NCBI GenBank assembly: GCA_964016885.1
Contig: OZ024742.1
Location: 362,686,348-362,750,347, forward strand
Reading direction: 5' to 3'
Length of the DNA: 64,000 bases
DNA from: Eledone cirrhosa
Lineage: Eukaryota; Mollusca; Cephalopoda; Octopoda; Eledonidae
In this document: positions 20,550-32,237 of the stretch, in pieces
Layout: each line of letters opens with the position of its first letter
Position numbering within the stretch: position 1 is the first letter of the stretch
Notes under the pieces: generated by a model
Database searches by the model: none
The model's input: the letters and a program-made list of their open reading frames with translations, nothing else
What the model was told of the DNA's origin: nothing
Position numbers and translations under genes: made by a program

Positions 20550-22507
20550 AAGCTTTGATTCTCGATGGTCAATTTAACACGGATTCTACGGAATATTTTG
20601 ACATCAAAACTCACAAATACCCGCAAAGAGTAAAAGATATGACCGCCTTTGAATTAGACCTAGTTAACCTTATCAACAACATCAATTTTCGTAAGTACTC
20701 TAACCCCTTTCAATCTAAATTATCTAATGATATTTCTACTTTCAAATCTTCTAATAATAAGTTCATCTTCTCAGATAAAACTAAAAACCTATATGAAGTT
20801 AATAATAATTTACACGACCAACTATTAATAGATAATATCACCTCTAAATACCAAATAGCTAATATAAATACGTACCATAATATAAATAAGGAAGCTAAAG
20901 AATTAGCTGTTTCTTTAAAAATAGATAATAGGACAGAAAAACTTGCTAAACGTTCTGCGTATATCACCCTTAAAGATCATAAACCCGACTTTATTAATCG
21001 CCCTAGTTGTAGATTAATCAACCCTGCTAAGACTGATATTGGTCTTGCCAGCAACAAATTTTTAAATAAATTAAATACACACATTAGAAGTAAGTCTAAA
21101 TTACTCCAATGGATAAATAGCTCTTCCGTAGTACATTGGTTTAATAATATTAAAAACAAAATCAGTTCTAGATTCACCCAATTTGACATCGTAGACTTCT
21201 ACCCATCTATTACTCAGACCCTTTTAGTGAAAGCTTTAAATTTCGCTAGAGGGTTCACTAATATCTCCGATATTGAAGAGAATGTCATCTTGCATGCTAG
21301 GAACACTCTACTTTTTAATGATGACACTTGGGTAAAAATATCTAACCCAGAGAACCCATTCAATGTCTCAATGGGCTCTTATGACAGTGCCGAGGTTTGT
21401 GATCTGGTCGGCCTATTCCTCTTACATACACTTAAAGAAAAATTTCCTAACCATATTTTTGGGCTTTATCGCGATGATGGTCTAATACTTTCCCATACCA
21501 CCATAGGCCATAACTTAGATAGATTAAGGAAAGACTTAATAAAAACCTTCGCTAGTTTTAATCTTAAAATTACTATTGACACTAACCTTTCCAACGTAGA
21601 TTTCCTAGATATAAACCTAGATTTGCCTACTGCTTCTTATAAACCATACCATAAACCTAATGAAAACTTAAAATATATAAATAAAGGATCTTGCCATCCA
21701 CCTATAGTTTTTAAAAACCTTATCCCTAATATTAGCCGTAGGATCTCCACCCTCTCTTCATCAGAAGCTATTTTTAATAAGGCATCCCCCTACTATAATA
21801 AAGCCCTCCAAAATAGCGGCTTTAGCGAACCGATTAAATACATACCTAACTACACTAACTCTATTAAACATAAAAATAGGAAAAGAAAAATAATCTGGTT
21901 CACACCCCCCTACTCTCTAGCAGTTAAAACTAATGTAGGCAAAACATTCCTAGAACTCCTAGATAAACATTTCCATAGAACACATAGATACTATAAGATC
22001 TTTAACAGAAACTGTGTTAAAATTAGCTATTCCTGCGGTCCCCCTATTAAGTCCTATATCTTCAACAAAATATCACCTAGAGAAAATCAAACTTGCTCCT
22101 GTAGAATCAAAAGTGAATGCCCATTACAAGGTAAATGCAACACCAAAGCCATTGTATATGCGGCTAAAGTGACAACCATCAGCAACAACCATCCAGCCAC
22201 CAGTGAACGATATGTGGGTATGACGCAAGACAGATTCAAAACGCGTTATTACTCACATGTCGCATCCTTTCGACATCCAGAAAAAAGATTTACAACAGCT
22301 CTGGCTAGCAGAATTTGGGATTTGAAAGACCAAGGCATCCAATATAAACTAGATTGGTCAATTTTGAACCAATCTAAAAAATATGCTAGAGGAACAAGAA
22401 AATGCACGCTCTGCATAAATGAAAAATTTTGGATATTGCAAAATCTTAAATCACCAAAGACCTGCCTGAACACAAAGACGGAATTTTCACCAGTTGCCCA
22501 CACATGA
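20550..22507 (+). pseudogene. PLE1 reverse transcriptase with GIY-YIG endonuclease, N-terminus missing
   Basis: About 652 codons of a PLE polyprotein, uninterrupted. RT features: LKDHKPDF and SCRLINPAK; motif A FDIVDFYPSI (D about 30 codons past 21100, at 21185); MGSYDSAEVCDLVGLFLL; motif C LYRDDGL (21464-21481). A CSCR...CPLQGKC zinc-type linker leads into the GIY-YIG domain (IVYAA, YVGMT, RYYSH). PLEs prime on exposed DNA ends or nicks made by GIY-YIG. The frame stays open back to 20462, but that part is the antisense of the endonuclease in the inverted arm, so the real N-terminus is lost. All visible catalytic motifs are intact; it may still be expressed. Confidence 0.85.
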
Positions 22508-22800
22508 AATCACACCTGCTTTCCAGCTCATATAAACTTAACACACTTTCAGATACTTATCCTCCATAAACTCTTATTATTCTCTTTTTAATTACCCTTT
22601 CTGACTTACTTTCATTTTTATCCTTGTCAATAATTTCATTTATTTTCACTTTTATTTATTTTTACTTCACCCCCCCCCCCTTTATTCTCCGATCCACTTC
22701 CTACTTTCTATTTTTTACTTCCCCTTCTTTTACTTCCCTTTTTCCTCCACTAACTGAATTAACTTGTCTTTTGTGTTTTTCAATCCAGATATATTTTTCA

Positions 22801-22831
<31 letters not shown>

Positions 22832-22972
22832 TTTGTGCAGCCTATCTTACAATTTTATATTTGTACTTATTTATCCACATTTCAATATGGCTGAACGCCT
22901 TAATGTGTGTATACTTTTTATATATGTACATGAGTGACTACGTATGTGCGCGCGCGTGCGTGTATGTATATG

Positions 22973-23025
<53 letters not shown>

Positions 23026-23900
23026 ATGTATATGTGTGTGTACAGGTGTTTGTGTGTGTGTGTATGTATATATTATGCGTATGTGTACGTGTCTTTATAT
23101 CCGTGTTTTTGACATCTCGGTTTTATGTTTTGTTCCTTTTTTCTTCTCCCCCCCCCTTCCCTCTTTTTTTACTTACTCAGTTTCATACGTGGGCATGCAA
23201 ACAGGTTTATATGCGTGAGTATAAGTATGTGTGTGTGTGTGTATGTACGTATCGAACGTATGGAAGTGTAAGACCGCGTGTGTATATAAGTATAATTATT
23301 TTTATATTTCTTTTGTGAGACACGCGTGTCTGTGTATGTATGTACCCACCCTTTTTTTGTTTTCTTTAATTTTTTCTTTCTAATATCTTTTCTTTCTAAT
23401 TTATCGTTATTATATTTTTATAAATATATCGAGACTGATACTTTTCTTTTAATTATTACACTCCCTTTACCTCCTTTCTTTCCGCATCTAAGTGTACGAG
23501 TGTCCAAGCGTTTTATGCGCGCGCTTTCATATTCATATATTTACGATGTAACCATTTCTGTCTGTATAATACAGACATATAGATACATATTTTAGAATTA
23601 CGCACACTTTCTCACTATACATTTACATGTGCACATATACATATATGCACATCTGTGAGCGTATATACATACATATACACACACCTAACTATACTTCTTG
23701 ATAGATTTTTATATATTTCAATTTCTATTTCATTTATCTATATCTTTTTTTGATTTTCTTGATGTGTTTTTCTAAGTATTTGCCCATGTTTTATATTGCC
23801 TCGTCTGACGAACGAATGAAGTCGTTTATTTCGTATTCGCCTCATTCGGGAAACCTCTGGTAATGAGGTAATTATATTGTATTGATTTTTATACATTAAA
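22152..23900 (+). repeat. PLE1 right arm (3' coding end and 3' UTR)
   Basis: Sense partner of the left arm. After the stop it holds a 1.3-kb AT-rich UTR with a short (TTTTTA)n, (TA)n, (TG)n tracts and the hammerhead. Small ORFs within are microsatellite artefacts. Confidence 0.92.
23798..23869 (+). ncRNA. Hammerhead ribozyme motif, PLE1 right arm
   Basis: Stem I: GCCTCGT (23798-23804) with ATGAGGT (23863-23869), seven pairs of which two are G-T. Core CTGACGA 23805-23811. Stem II: CGAATGA (23813-23819) with TCATTCG (23842-23848), with an A-G mismatch at its base. GAAA 23850-23853. Stem III ACC/GGT with a TCT triloop, then UA, with predicted cleavage after A23862. Type I hammerheads with minimal stem III are known from PLEs (established family knowledge). 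Position at the 3' end of the element fits RNA 5'-end processing. Confidence 0.8.
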
Positions 23901-23976
23901 TTTTGCTCTGATACTTACATAGAGCACTCTTCATTTCTATGACCTTTTCTGTTTCCAACGGAAATTTCAATACTTA

Positions 23977-24016
23977 TATATAATATATATATATATAATT
24001 CATATATATATATATA

Positions 24017-24082
<66 letters not shown>

Positions 24083-24102
24083 ATTTATATATATATTTAT
24101 AA

Positions 24103-24138
<36 letters not shown>

Positions 24139-24169
24139 TTATATATATATATATAAATTTATATATATA
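23977..24169. repeat. (TA)n tracts
   Basis: TA-rich block with AATTTATA interruptions between PLE1 and the next palindrome. Confidence 0.95.
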
Positions 24170-24450
24170 ATGTAGGTATGGACATAGAATAAAAATGCAA
24201 ATGCAAAAGATATTGTTGACAATTAGTCTTTTACCTTAGATTTATTTAAATGTCCTTAATTTTCGAGATAATATCTCTTCTTCGGAGGGAAGTGAAGCGG
24301 TTAAACCAGTGTTCTAAATAGCTTGCCAAGTCACGAAGAAGAGATATTATCTCGAAAATTAAGGACATTTAAATAAATCTAAGGTAAAAGACTAATTGTC
24401 AACAATACCTTTTGCATTTGCATTTCTATTCTATGTCCATACCTGCATTG
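24170..24450. repeat. Palindrome, arms ~115 bp, spacer ~52 bp
   Basis: AATGTAGGTATGGACATAG at the left is repeated inverted at the right. The right inner arm has GAAGA, a GAGAT/ATCTC stem and GAAA, a layout reminiscent of a decayed hammerhead; the 5' half of the core (CTG) is not kept. (TA)n precedes it. Confidence 0.85.
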
Positions 24451-24518
24451 TTTGGCTTTACAAATTCAAACGTTTATACCTCATTACACAATGCTTCAAG
24501 TGAACTATAACTTCCTCC

Positions 24519-24519
<1 letters not shown>

Positions 24520-24565
<46 letters not shown>
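24520..24565. repeat. (TA)n tract
   Basis: TA tract separating two palindromes. Confidence 0.9.
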
Positions 24566-24570
<5 letters not shown>

Positions 24571-24904
24571 AATGAATAATAACAGGTAGGCATCATAAAA
24601 AGGTAATTTATTCCGAGTGCTTACAAATGTTTCAACAGTAGTTATACAGCCTAGTCATGCTATGTGCAAATTGGTAATTATTTGTTTGCAGAAACTCAAT
24701 TTTCAAATGCTGCTTCTATCGTTTCAATTTTCAAATGCTGCTTCGAAACGGTAGAAGCAGCATTTGAAAATTGAGTTTCTGCAAACAAATAATTACCAAT
24801 TTGCACATAGCATGACTAGGCTGTATAACTACTGTTGAAACATTCGTAAGCACTCGAATAAATTACCTTTTTATGATGTCTACCTGTTATTATTCATTCT
24901 TTAT
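24566..24904. repeat. Palindrome, arms ~160 bp
   Basis: AAAGAATGAATAATAACAGG is repeated inverted at the right end. The outward arm contains GAAACATTTGTA (left copy), the same GAA-ACA-loop-TGT-A 3' half as other foldbacks here. No intact CUGANGA. Confidence 0.85.
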
Positions 24905-25068
24905 CTACACTCCGGAATGCAGAAGGATCAGAAACTGAGTTTCTTCAACTGTTCTTCCATAACTCGGTGAGTAACCCCTCACCGTACGTCAACTCTATCT
25001 AGTGTAGTAATTAACCATTACTGCATTCATGATAATCATAAGCATTTCTTGCATAACCTAATAAATAA

Positions 25069-25106
<38 letters not shown>

Positions 25107-25450
25107 AATGAATGAATTATTTGGTTTGTTGATTATTCAGCAAAGTTAATTTACACTAGCAGTAGTGATATGACAAGGAATGATACGAAAAGGTTGGAGT
25201 TACCCTAGTTGCAGCCCTATAGCAACATCAAATATGATGGTAAGAAATAGTGAAATCATGATAATAGGGCTCACATTAAGAACATATTAAAGACGGCAGA
25301 GGATGATACAGAGTGGATGTTTGTGTATAATACAATTTATAAAAGTGACTAAGAAAATAAACAGTGAACAAAACAAACATAACAAATTCCCAAAATGTAT
25401 GGAGACTCCAAGTTCACTCGTGGATAAATTCCACAAAAAGCGTACGTCAC
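24905..25450. other. Non-coding stretch with one (TA)n
   Basis: No gene or known repeat recognised apart from a short TA tract near 25075-25102. Confidence 0.4.
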
Positions 25451-25453
25451 CCT

Positions 25454-26014
25454 GTCCGTTAGGGCAAAGTGCCCTTTCCCAGTTTTTCTCCTCCAATCTA
25501 CAGGTGTATACTCAAGGCAGGCCCACTAACACGGACCATGCTCATCCCTCTCACCAACCTTTTAACAAACTAGTTGGAATGCAGCACTTCCCTCTTCATC
25601 CTGATTTTCCTTTTCAAATGAAGCCTAAAAAGGATAATCAGGGCTCACTTGAAGAGGAAAGTTATTAGCTAGAACCACTTGAAACGCGTCCACCACACGC
25701 CCACTTTCGCCATGGCCACCCGGTAGATAACAACTGCCTTCCTTTTCCTCTAAAAGGATGACGGTGAGACGATGTACACAATGGACTTAGTTGATAGTCG
25801 GATCCGCCCTACACGTGACAGCCGGTGCAGACATAAACTGACAGGTCAGCAATAATCTGACAATGTGTGTCAGCAATAAGTGCGTGTACTACGGTTTCGT
25901 CACCCTGCGGATGGACAAGCATAGTGGACTGTAGAGCTTATCTAAAACTGACAAAGCTCTTCAGTGGCTCTGCCAGGCCAGGGACTTCTAGACCGAAAGT
26001 CCTCTGGAAAATCT
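25454..26014 (-). pseudogene. Fossil Tx1-like LINE, ORF2 C-terminal end and 3' UTR start
   Basis: Diverged copy of the 600-1150 region of the intact LINE: shared blocks AAAGTGCCCT, CTGATTTTCCTTTTCAAATG, CGCGTCCACCA and TTTCGCCATGGCCACC. Many stops and indels, so it is old. It shows that this LINE group has a long history in this genome. Confidence 0.8.
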
Positions 26015-26228
26015 CCTTATAATCTATAATTGTTTCTACATTAGGCACAAGGCCAGCAATCACCCAGTGCATTACTGGTACTTTATTTTATCGACTTCGT
26101 AAGGATGAAAGGCAAAGTCAACCTCGGCGGGATTTGAACTCAGATCGTAAAGGGACGTAACTATGCTGGAAAGCATGGCGTCCGACCCTCTACCGATACT
26201 GCCAATCCATCGCCTTATAATCTATAAT
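26015..26228 (-). mobile_element. tRNA-derived SINE with 16-bp target-site duplication
   Basis: The SINE (26031-26212, minus strand) is framed by CCTTATAATCTATAAT at 26015-26030 and 26213-26228. On the minus strand a tRNA-like head comes first, then the B-box-like GAGTTCAAATCCCGCC, CTTTCATCCTTACGAAG, GATAAAATAAAGTACCAGTA and GGCCTTGTGCC. This is the octopus-type SINE body. It inserted between two segments of fossil LINE. Confidence 0.85.
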
Positions 26229-26425
26229 AACCCACAAATCCTCATTGCACTGTCAGTGAACACGGTTACGTCGGACGGTTTCATCATTCCCCTCGTATTG
26301 CTGGTAGCACGAGGATAACCATGTACGTAGAGTATATCCCGCACTGGTATTATTCCATTATAGCACTAAAGACGTTTTGAAATTGTTCATTATTCTCCAG
26401 CAGATAATCTTCCGAGTAGTCCATG
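26229..26425 (-). pseudogene. Second fossil Tx1-like ORF2 segment
   Basis: Matches the intact LINE around the zinc-finger coding part again (ACCCACAA, ACGGTTTCATC, GTAGAGTATATCCCG), so it overlaps the segment on the other side of the SINE and comes from a duplication or a separate copy. Confidence 0.6.
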
Positions 26426-26768
26426 ATAAATACCATCACCAACAACAACAACAATCAATAAGTGAGTGCATTAAATCTTAATGTCTTATACAGTATGATA
26501 CTGGATTATCAAGGTATACTTTAAACGTAAGAAACAGCACTACAACTGAATCACATTAAATACTTTACTTTAATGCTACAAATATTCACAAAGATTTGTC
26601 CACTAAAAATAAAAAACACACCAAACATTTGAATTAATAAATTCGTATTTGAGATATTTTATGTGTTAAGCATATCTTTAAAAAACGGTTAAATTTTCGG
26701 ATATATAAGCAAAACATGTAACAGTTAGTATACGATCCAACGTTTATTAAATTAGAATTATCGATTTC
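26426..26768. other. Non-coding stretch, nothing recognised
   Basis: AT-rich, no coding or repeat call. Confidence 0.4.
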
Positions 26769-27035
26769 TAATAGAAACACAAGGCCAGCTAATTTAGGGG
26801 AGGGGCAAAGGTTATTAGATGAATGCCAGTAATTGACTGAGGGTCGAACGACATGCTTTGTAGCATAGAGTTACGGCCCTTTATGATCTGATTTCAAATC
26901 CCGCCGAGGTTAACTTTGCCTTTCATCCTTACGTGGTCGATAAAATAAAGTAGCAGTCACGCACTGGGGTCGATTTAATCGACTTTCTCGTCCCCCCAAA
27001 ATTGCTGACCTTGTGCCTATATAAGATACCATTAT
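26769..27035 (+). repeat. Two SINE pieces in opposite orientation
   Basis: A short minus-strand tail piece (CACAAGGCCAGC, 26773 on) is followed by a plus-strand SINE with GATTTCAAATCCCGCCGAGG, CTTTCATCCTTACG, GGGGTCGATTTAATCGAC and GACCTTGTGCC. Same family as the 26-kb SINE. Confidence 0.75.
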
Positions 27036-27039
27036 ATTT

Positions 27040-27440
27040 AATTGACCCCAAATTTTAGAAAGGACAAATTGACCTCAGTGAGATTTAAAATCCCAATGAA
27101 ATGGGGATGCATACAACAGAATGCGTCTCCATTTCTCCAGCTGGACTGGTAGGGCGCCGTAGTGACATACGGCATTTCAGTGACATTTTAAGCCTGGCTG
27201 AGCCCATCCCGCTCCAGACCTGACTACAGCAGATCTCTTGCAGAGAAAGATAGAAAGTAAAAGAAAGGAAATGAGAAAGAGATATAGAGGAGCTCGGTGG
27301 AATTGAAGACAAAGTGGACCTCGGTGGGATTGAAGACAAAGTGGACCTCGGTGGGATTGAAACTCAGAGAACAGAGAACCGGAACGAATACCAAACACCA
27401 TTCTATCCGACCTTCTAACCACTCTGCCAAGTCGACGCTT
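27040..27440 (-). repeat. Degraded SINE cluster with internal duplication
   Basis: Minus-strand SINE fragments; AAAGTGGACCTCGGTGGGAT is present in two exact tandem copies (27309-27361) with a third partial upstream. ORFs across it reflect only the repeat. Confidence 0.65.
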
Positions 27441-27729
27441 TATACAACTGTATAATAGTGTTCAATCAAAAGCAAAAATAAAAAAAAAATACCAAACCAA
27501 ACAACAAAAAAAAGACAATTACCTGGTCAAAAAATAACAAAAAATGATTACCTGGTCTAGCCAAACGTTGGTCACTAAAACTTGATTTTTCTCATCCTGA
27601 AAATATATGAAAAAGAAGAGATATTAATATACGTGTCATATAATTGTGGGAACATATCCGGAATTAAATAATTCTAGAATACACGCCATGATACGAAAGA
27701 AAATCTAGTCAATACCGTAAAGTGGTTGA

Positions 27730-27957
27730 ATAGATGTCACGATAGAATGCGCGCAGCCTACATTGTAAGATGGTAGTTTTGGTGCTCTCAGTACACACTG
27801 TAAATGTGGTTGGCATTAAGAAGGGCATGCAGTCGTAGAAATCAAGCGAATATCAGTTCTGTATGAGCAAGACACAGCCATCAGGGCCGGCTTGCCATCA
27901 ATGGGCTTACTCGTTTAACCCATGCTAACGCGGAAAAATGGATGTTAAACAGTGATG
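27730..27957 (+). mobile_element. Solo 3' end of RTE-like LINE or SINE
   Basis: Shares ACACTGTAAATGTGGTTGGC, AAGAAGGGCATGCAG and GATGTTAAACAGTGATGA with 12840-13060. No coding part remains. It runs directly into TA/CA microsatellites. Confidence 0.7.
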
Positions 27958-27959
27958 AG

Positions 27960-28249
<290 letters not shown>

Positions 28250-28640
28250 TAATTTAAACATTCACATGACTTCTACCGACCAATCAAAATTGTTTTGACT
28301 ACAAGAATTTTTGCAACATGAATTGGCGCGAGATTTATAATGCTTATTCACTTGACATTCAACAACCAACCAAATCTTAATACCTCTGAAGCCACTTTTT
28401 TTCACATAAAACAGGAAGAATTTCCAAAACTGATCAGATTAGAGCAAAAATCACGAGCGCTCTATCTCAAAATTATTTTTGAAAAGCATTAGAAATGCGC
28501 AACGGGTGAACACTTAAAACTAAAACAGAACAATAACTAAGACTTATTACCAACTTATACTTATTCCTAATTAAACTATTTTCCACTGGGAAAAATTTGT
28601 CAGCACTTTCTTTTCCTTTTTACTAATATATCACAACTCG
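28250..28640. repeat. Solo piece of PLE2 arm
   Basis: Diverged direct match to 52610-52945 in the right arm of PLE2: shared CATTCACATGAC, CTACCGACCAATCAAA, CTCTATCTCAAAATTATTTT and GAAAAGCATTAGAAATGCGC. Without hammerhead or ORF; bordered by (TA)n on both sides. Confidence 0.8.
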
Positions 28641-29004
28641 TGTGTCACACCTCTATTTTTTAAATATATATATATATGGGATAACAAATTATCGTTATAG
28701 GTAATCCCGTTACAGGTTGTGAGTACTCCGTATTGTGATAGTTTTAACGTACAGCGTTGTTTGACTCAACAAGATATTTCCTTAGGTAGCGAGTTTGCGA
28801 GTTCTCGGGAATTCCTATGCAAGTTAATCTTGGAGTAATAATAGTGAAAGAGTAAAGAATAACACGGTCAACAGTACAAAGAGGCTTTTATTTATAGTAT
28901 TAACAATTGTTTCATTGATTAAGTTGTCTAAAAATTGCTAATCACTTGAGGTTGTGTCACTCAATTTTAAATACAATGTATGCTTAAACAAATCATCGGA
29001 AAAA

Positions 29005-29008
<4 letters not shown>
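28641..29008. other. Non-coding stretch, nothing firmly recognised
   Basis: Holds a minus-strand GAAACAATTGTT similar to the foldback hammerhead-half, but no partner core. Confidence 0.35.
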
Positions 29009-29045
<37 letters not shown>

Positions 29046-29345
29046 CAAAGAGGGTGTGGTAAGATATCAGGTGGACCATAACGCACCAGAGTACTCGATA
29101 CTTGGGGTAGTAGAGTGGGTAATTCAGGACCCCGACGGCTGAGCTCCGGTCATTTCTACGGCTAGATCCGAACTACCGAACTAACCCCCCAGTATTAGAA
29201 CGGCGAATCTAGCTGAACTTATCAATGGGTACAGTTCATATATGGGCATGCATGTCAAAGCCAAAAAAAAAAAAAAAGCAAAAACCTCGAAGAAAAGAAA
29301 CATAAAAGTTTCTTGTTTGTCACGGGGAGCGGTCAGTGATCTGGA
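29009..29345 (+). repeat. (TA)n and family B repeat with long extension
   Basis: GTGGACCATAACGCACCAGA, GAGTGGGTAATTC and CCCCGACGGCTGAGCTC match the family B units at 8.7 and 54.8 kb. The part after 29200 (GAATCTAGCTGAACTTATCA, GTTTCTTGTTTGTCACGGGG) matches the 42.7-kb unit, inverted. No palindrome partner survives here. Confidence 0.75.
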
Positions 29346-30790
29346 ATGTCGTCTAGTTTATTACCTTTAAGGCGACGGGGGCTAAATAGGCTGGAATTCA
29401 AGGCGGAAGGAGCAAGAAAGTGGACTGACCTGAGAATGGCAAGCCACTCAGGCGTGCACTCACGGCATTAAGAGAGATTTTATCCTATACAACTATCTAT
29501 AATCTGTAGAAACAGTAAACTTTAATTCAAAGGGATAAAAAACAAACAAGAAAAAACAAATATTTTCGGCGTGTATAAGTCGAAGAGGGTAGCGTGGAGT
29601 GTTTATGTTAAGTTTGACTTATCTAACATTTGGCTAAAAAGCCAAGCATTTATATTTTATTACTAATTCAGCTCCTGATAAAGAAATCTAGTTATCAATT
29701 ACTCTGAGGCACAGTAATTTACTTATTTTTTCTTTTATTTTCAAACACCCCAAACTCTACCTCTGTCTTAAAAAGAGTACTCATCATCTCTTCTCTAGTA
29801 CTGTTGTAAATTAGCCAAGATTCTGTAGCAGAGTAAATTCTCAAAAAGCCTGAAAATGTCAATTTAACATGTATTTCAGAGCTATTGGCAAACATTAGCA
29901 AAAGGAAAAAAACATTGAAGGTTGGGTAATAGGTTTCTTTAACAGGTCAGGTGCTATAGTTAGTGGCGGTGCTTAGACGCTAGTGTCATATAAGTTCATA
30001 TGCCGATACGCGTTGACTCTGTATACCGTGCTCTCCATATCAGCTGTCTGGTAATGCCTACGAGTAAATTTGTGCATCTTGCTTAAACTATGAGTAATAT
30101 GTCTAGTAAGGTGTCACGGCTATCTGTTTGGCCGGTTCTATCTGTTTGGCCGGTTCTATGTACCAAGATGGCGACAAGGAAGGTCGCTTGACCACGTCTT
30201 GACCAAACAAAATATAATATTTTCACCAAAAACTGCCCTTTAAACACATGTCAGATGGATTACAATATTCATTATTACAATTACTCTGACTGTTCCCTGA
30301 CAACTAGTACCAGCTTCAACATAGAATTATTTTAACGAAGTATATTTAATTTGACTTGATTTTCGCCAACAAACCACGTGTGGACATGGACGGGGAAAAA
30401 GGGAAAAAAACAAACAAATCACTACATCCCTTAGGGATCCCAGTAAGTACTTCACAAAACATATAAACAACAATATACACACAGATTTATATACAGATAT
30501 ATACCATATGCATATACACACACGTGAAAAGAAACCACACAATTTCGTGTGAGACACTATACCGGCCAATCTTACGTACATTGGTAAAATATCTCTGAAC
30601 ATTGACTTCGCTTCTAACCCAGATACACCTTTTAATTATATATATATACTAGCAGCTGAAAGTTAATAATTTGAAAAATATTATTGAAAGTTTATTATAA
30701 AGAAGCAGTATCAGGAAAAAAAACGTTATTTCGCTGTTCATAAACTGTTGCCTTCTACAGTACGTTTCATTTAACTTACGCAGCATATTT
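29346..30790. other. 1.4-kb non-coding stretch
   Basis: No credible ORF, RNA gene or known repeat. A two-copy tandem of TATCTGTTTGGCCGGTTC sits at about 30122-30157. Confidence 0.4.
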
Positions 30791-30947
30791 ATTTATTTAC
30801 ATGCACAGACTCTTCTGTACACACACAACATTTAGGAAAATGGAAACAAAATACACAAAAAAAAACAAAACAAAAAACAGACATTTTATTTCTATCATAA
30901 TCAAGTGTGCTAAACCTATATTGTTTACATTCTGTGTTTTTCTACGG

Positions 30948-32181
30948 ATGGGAAGAAATAACAAAATTGCCATGGTGATATCCATCGATGAAGTATGCGA
31001 CAAAACTGGTCGATGTTCCAAAATAGAACATTGCCCAGAAAACCACATCTGCCATATCTGTGCGGAACCCGAAAACTCGCTCCGTAATCGCTGGGTCGAA
31101 TGTGGAACCTGTCACATCTCTGTCTGCCTTCAATGCGCCACAGGCTTCCGGAGGATCCAAGGCCAAAAAAAGAGACATCATAATGCTATGATGGATGGAA
31201 TCTGGGAGATGGTCCAGCTAAAATCCTGGTCCTTTCAGTGCCGGGCCTGTGTGCCTGCCTCCACTAATGTTATTGAAAAACAACAACAACAACAACAAAA
31301 ACCTATGACTGTATCTTCCTCTACGATTGTTACTGAACAACGGCAAAAACCTATGACACTGACTTCTACTGCTATTCCTGTGGGAGAACATCAGAAACAA
31401 CAACAACCCATGTCTTCCGCTCCCAGTGCATCTCGACACCAACAACCCAGAACTGTGTCTTCCCCTACCATTCCCTTCGAGGAACATCATCATCACCAAC
31501 AACAACAACAACAACAGCAACAGCAGCAGCAACAACAACAACAACCGACCAGTACAGATTTTGCAGAATTGCAACTAATGATTTCTGCTTTAAGAAGGGA
31601 AGTAACATGAATAAAGGCAAGCATTCGGGTAGGACCCCACAATGAGGTGTCATCGGAATGCCTTGCTAAAGAATCTCCGTGTACCTCTTGCCGTATCTGG
31701 CCACACTGAAAAGACTGCGAAATCTGCTACCCATGAAGTGATTGCCATTGGGGTACCAGAGGACAAGGCTGATCTTCAGGCATTTGCTGCCAGCTCAGCC
31801 AAAGACCTAGGCTGTGTTCCCCCAAAGGGTGCTTTCCGCCTTGGTCGACCTGGTCCAAAACCCAGACTCATCAGGCTGTCTTTTTCGGACCCCGCTGAGG
31901 CAACCTCATACCATCTGGCCTCTGTTAAAGCTGGGCGTGAAAATCGGATTACCTTCCGAACACGCCCAGGCCTACCACCTCATGTACGTCCAAAGCTCCG
32001 TGCTGCAGCTTCCTTGAATCGGAACTCAGCACAACATGAAAGTTTTAGTCTGCGTGAAGATGGGCAGATCTGTAGGTTTGTCAAGGCTGGTGAAACGTGG
32101 AAGAGAGATACCAGCTGGTCTGAGTGTGATCTACCCACAATAACTGGCAATGTAAAAACTGCTACAACTCTGGGAAACTAA
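30948..32181 (+). pseudogene. CR1-like ORF1 with PHD finger, frameshifted
   Basis: The first part (to the stop near 31610) has a PHD-like zinc finger: ICHIC, then ECGTCHISVCLQC and CRAC (Cys pairs), followed by a Gln/His-rich linker of CAA/CAG codons. The second part (from about 31642, in another frame) holds a globular segment (HEVIAIGVPE, LGCVPPKGAFRLGRPGPKPR) that normally follows in one protein. A stop and frame change near 31605-31640 breaks it. ORF1 binds element RNA; the start ATG is the one next to MGRNNK and is a guess. Confidence 0.7.
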
Positions 32182-32237
32182 ACCAGAACAACCTGCCACC
32201 CTCTACACACCATCATAAACTGCGAGCAGAGTACAAA

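Larger units (their letters stand above)
18658..23976 (+). mobile_element. Penelope-like element (PLE1) between giant inverted arms
   Basis: A 5.3-kb composite: an inverted copy of the PLE 3' region (18658-20549), a unique 1.6-kb RT core, and the PLE 3' region in sense (22152-23900), plus 75 bp of 3' tail kept only on the right (ACATAGAGCACTC). PLEs often carry a truncated, inverted second copy (pseudo-LTR) upstream; here the inverted copy joins the ORF directly and the true 5' end is missing. Both arms end in hammerhead motifs. A (TA)n tract follows. Confidence 0.85.
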
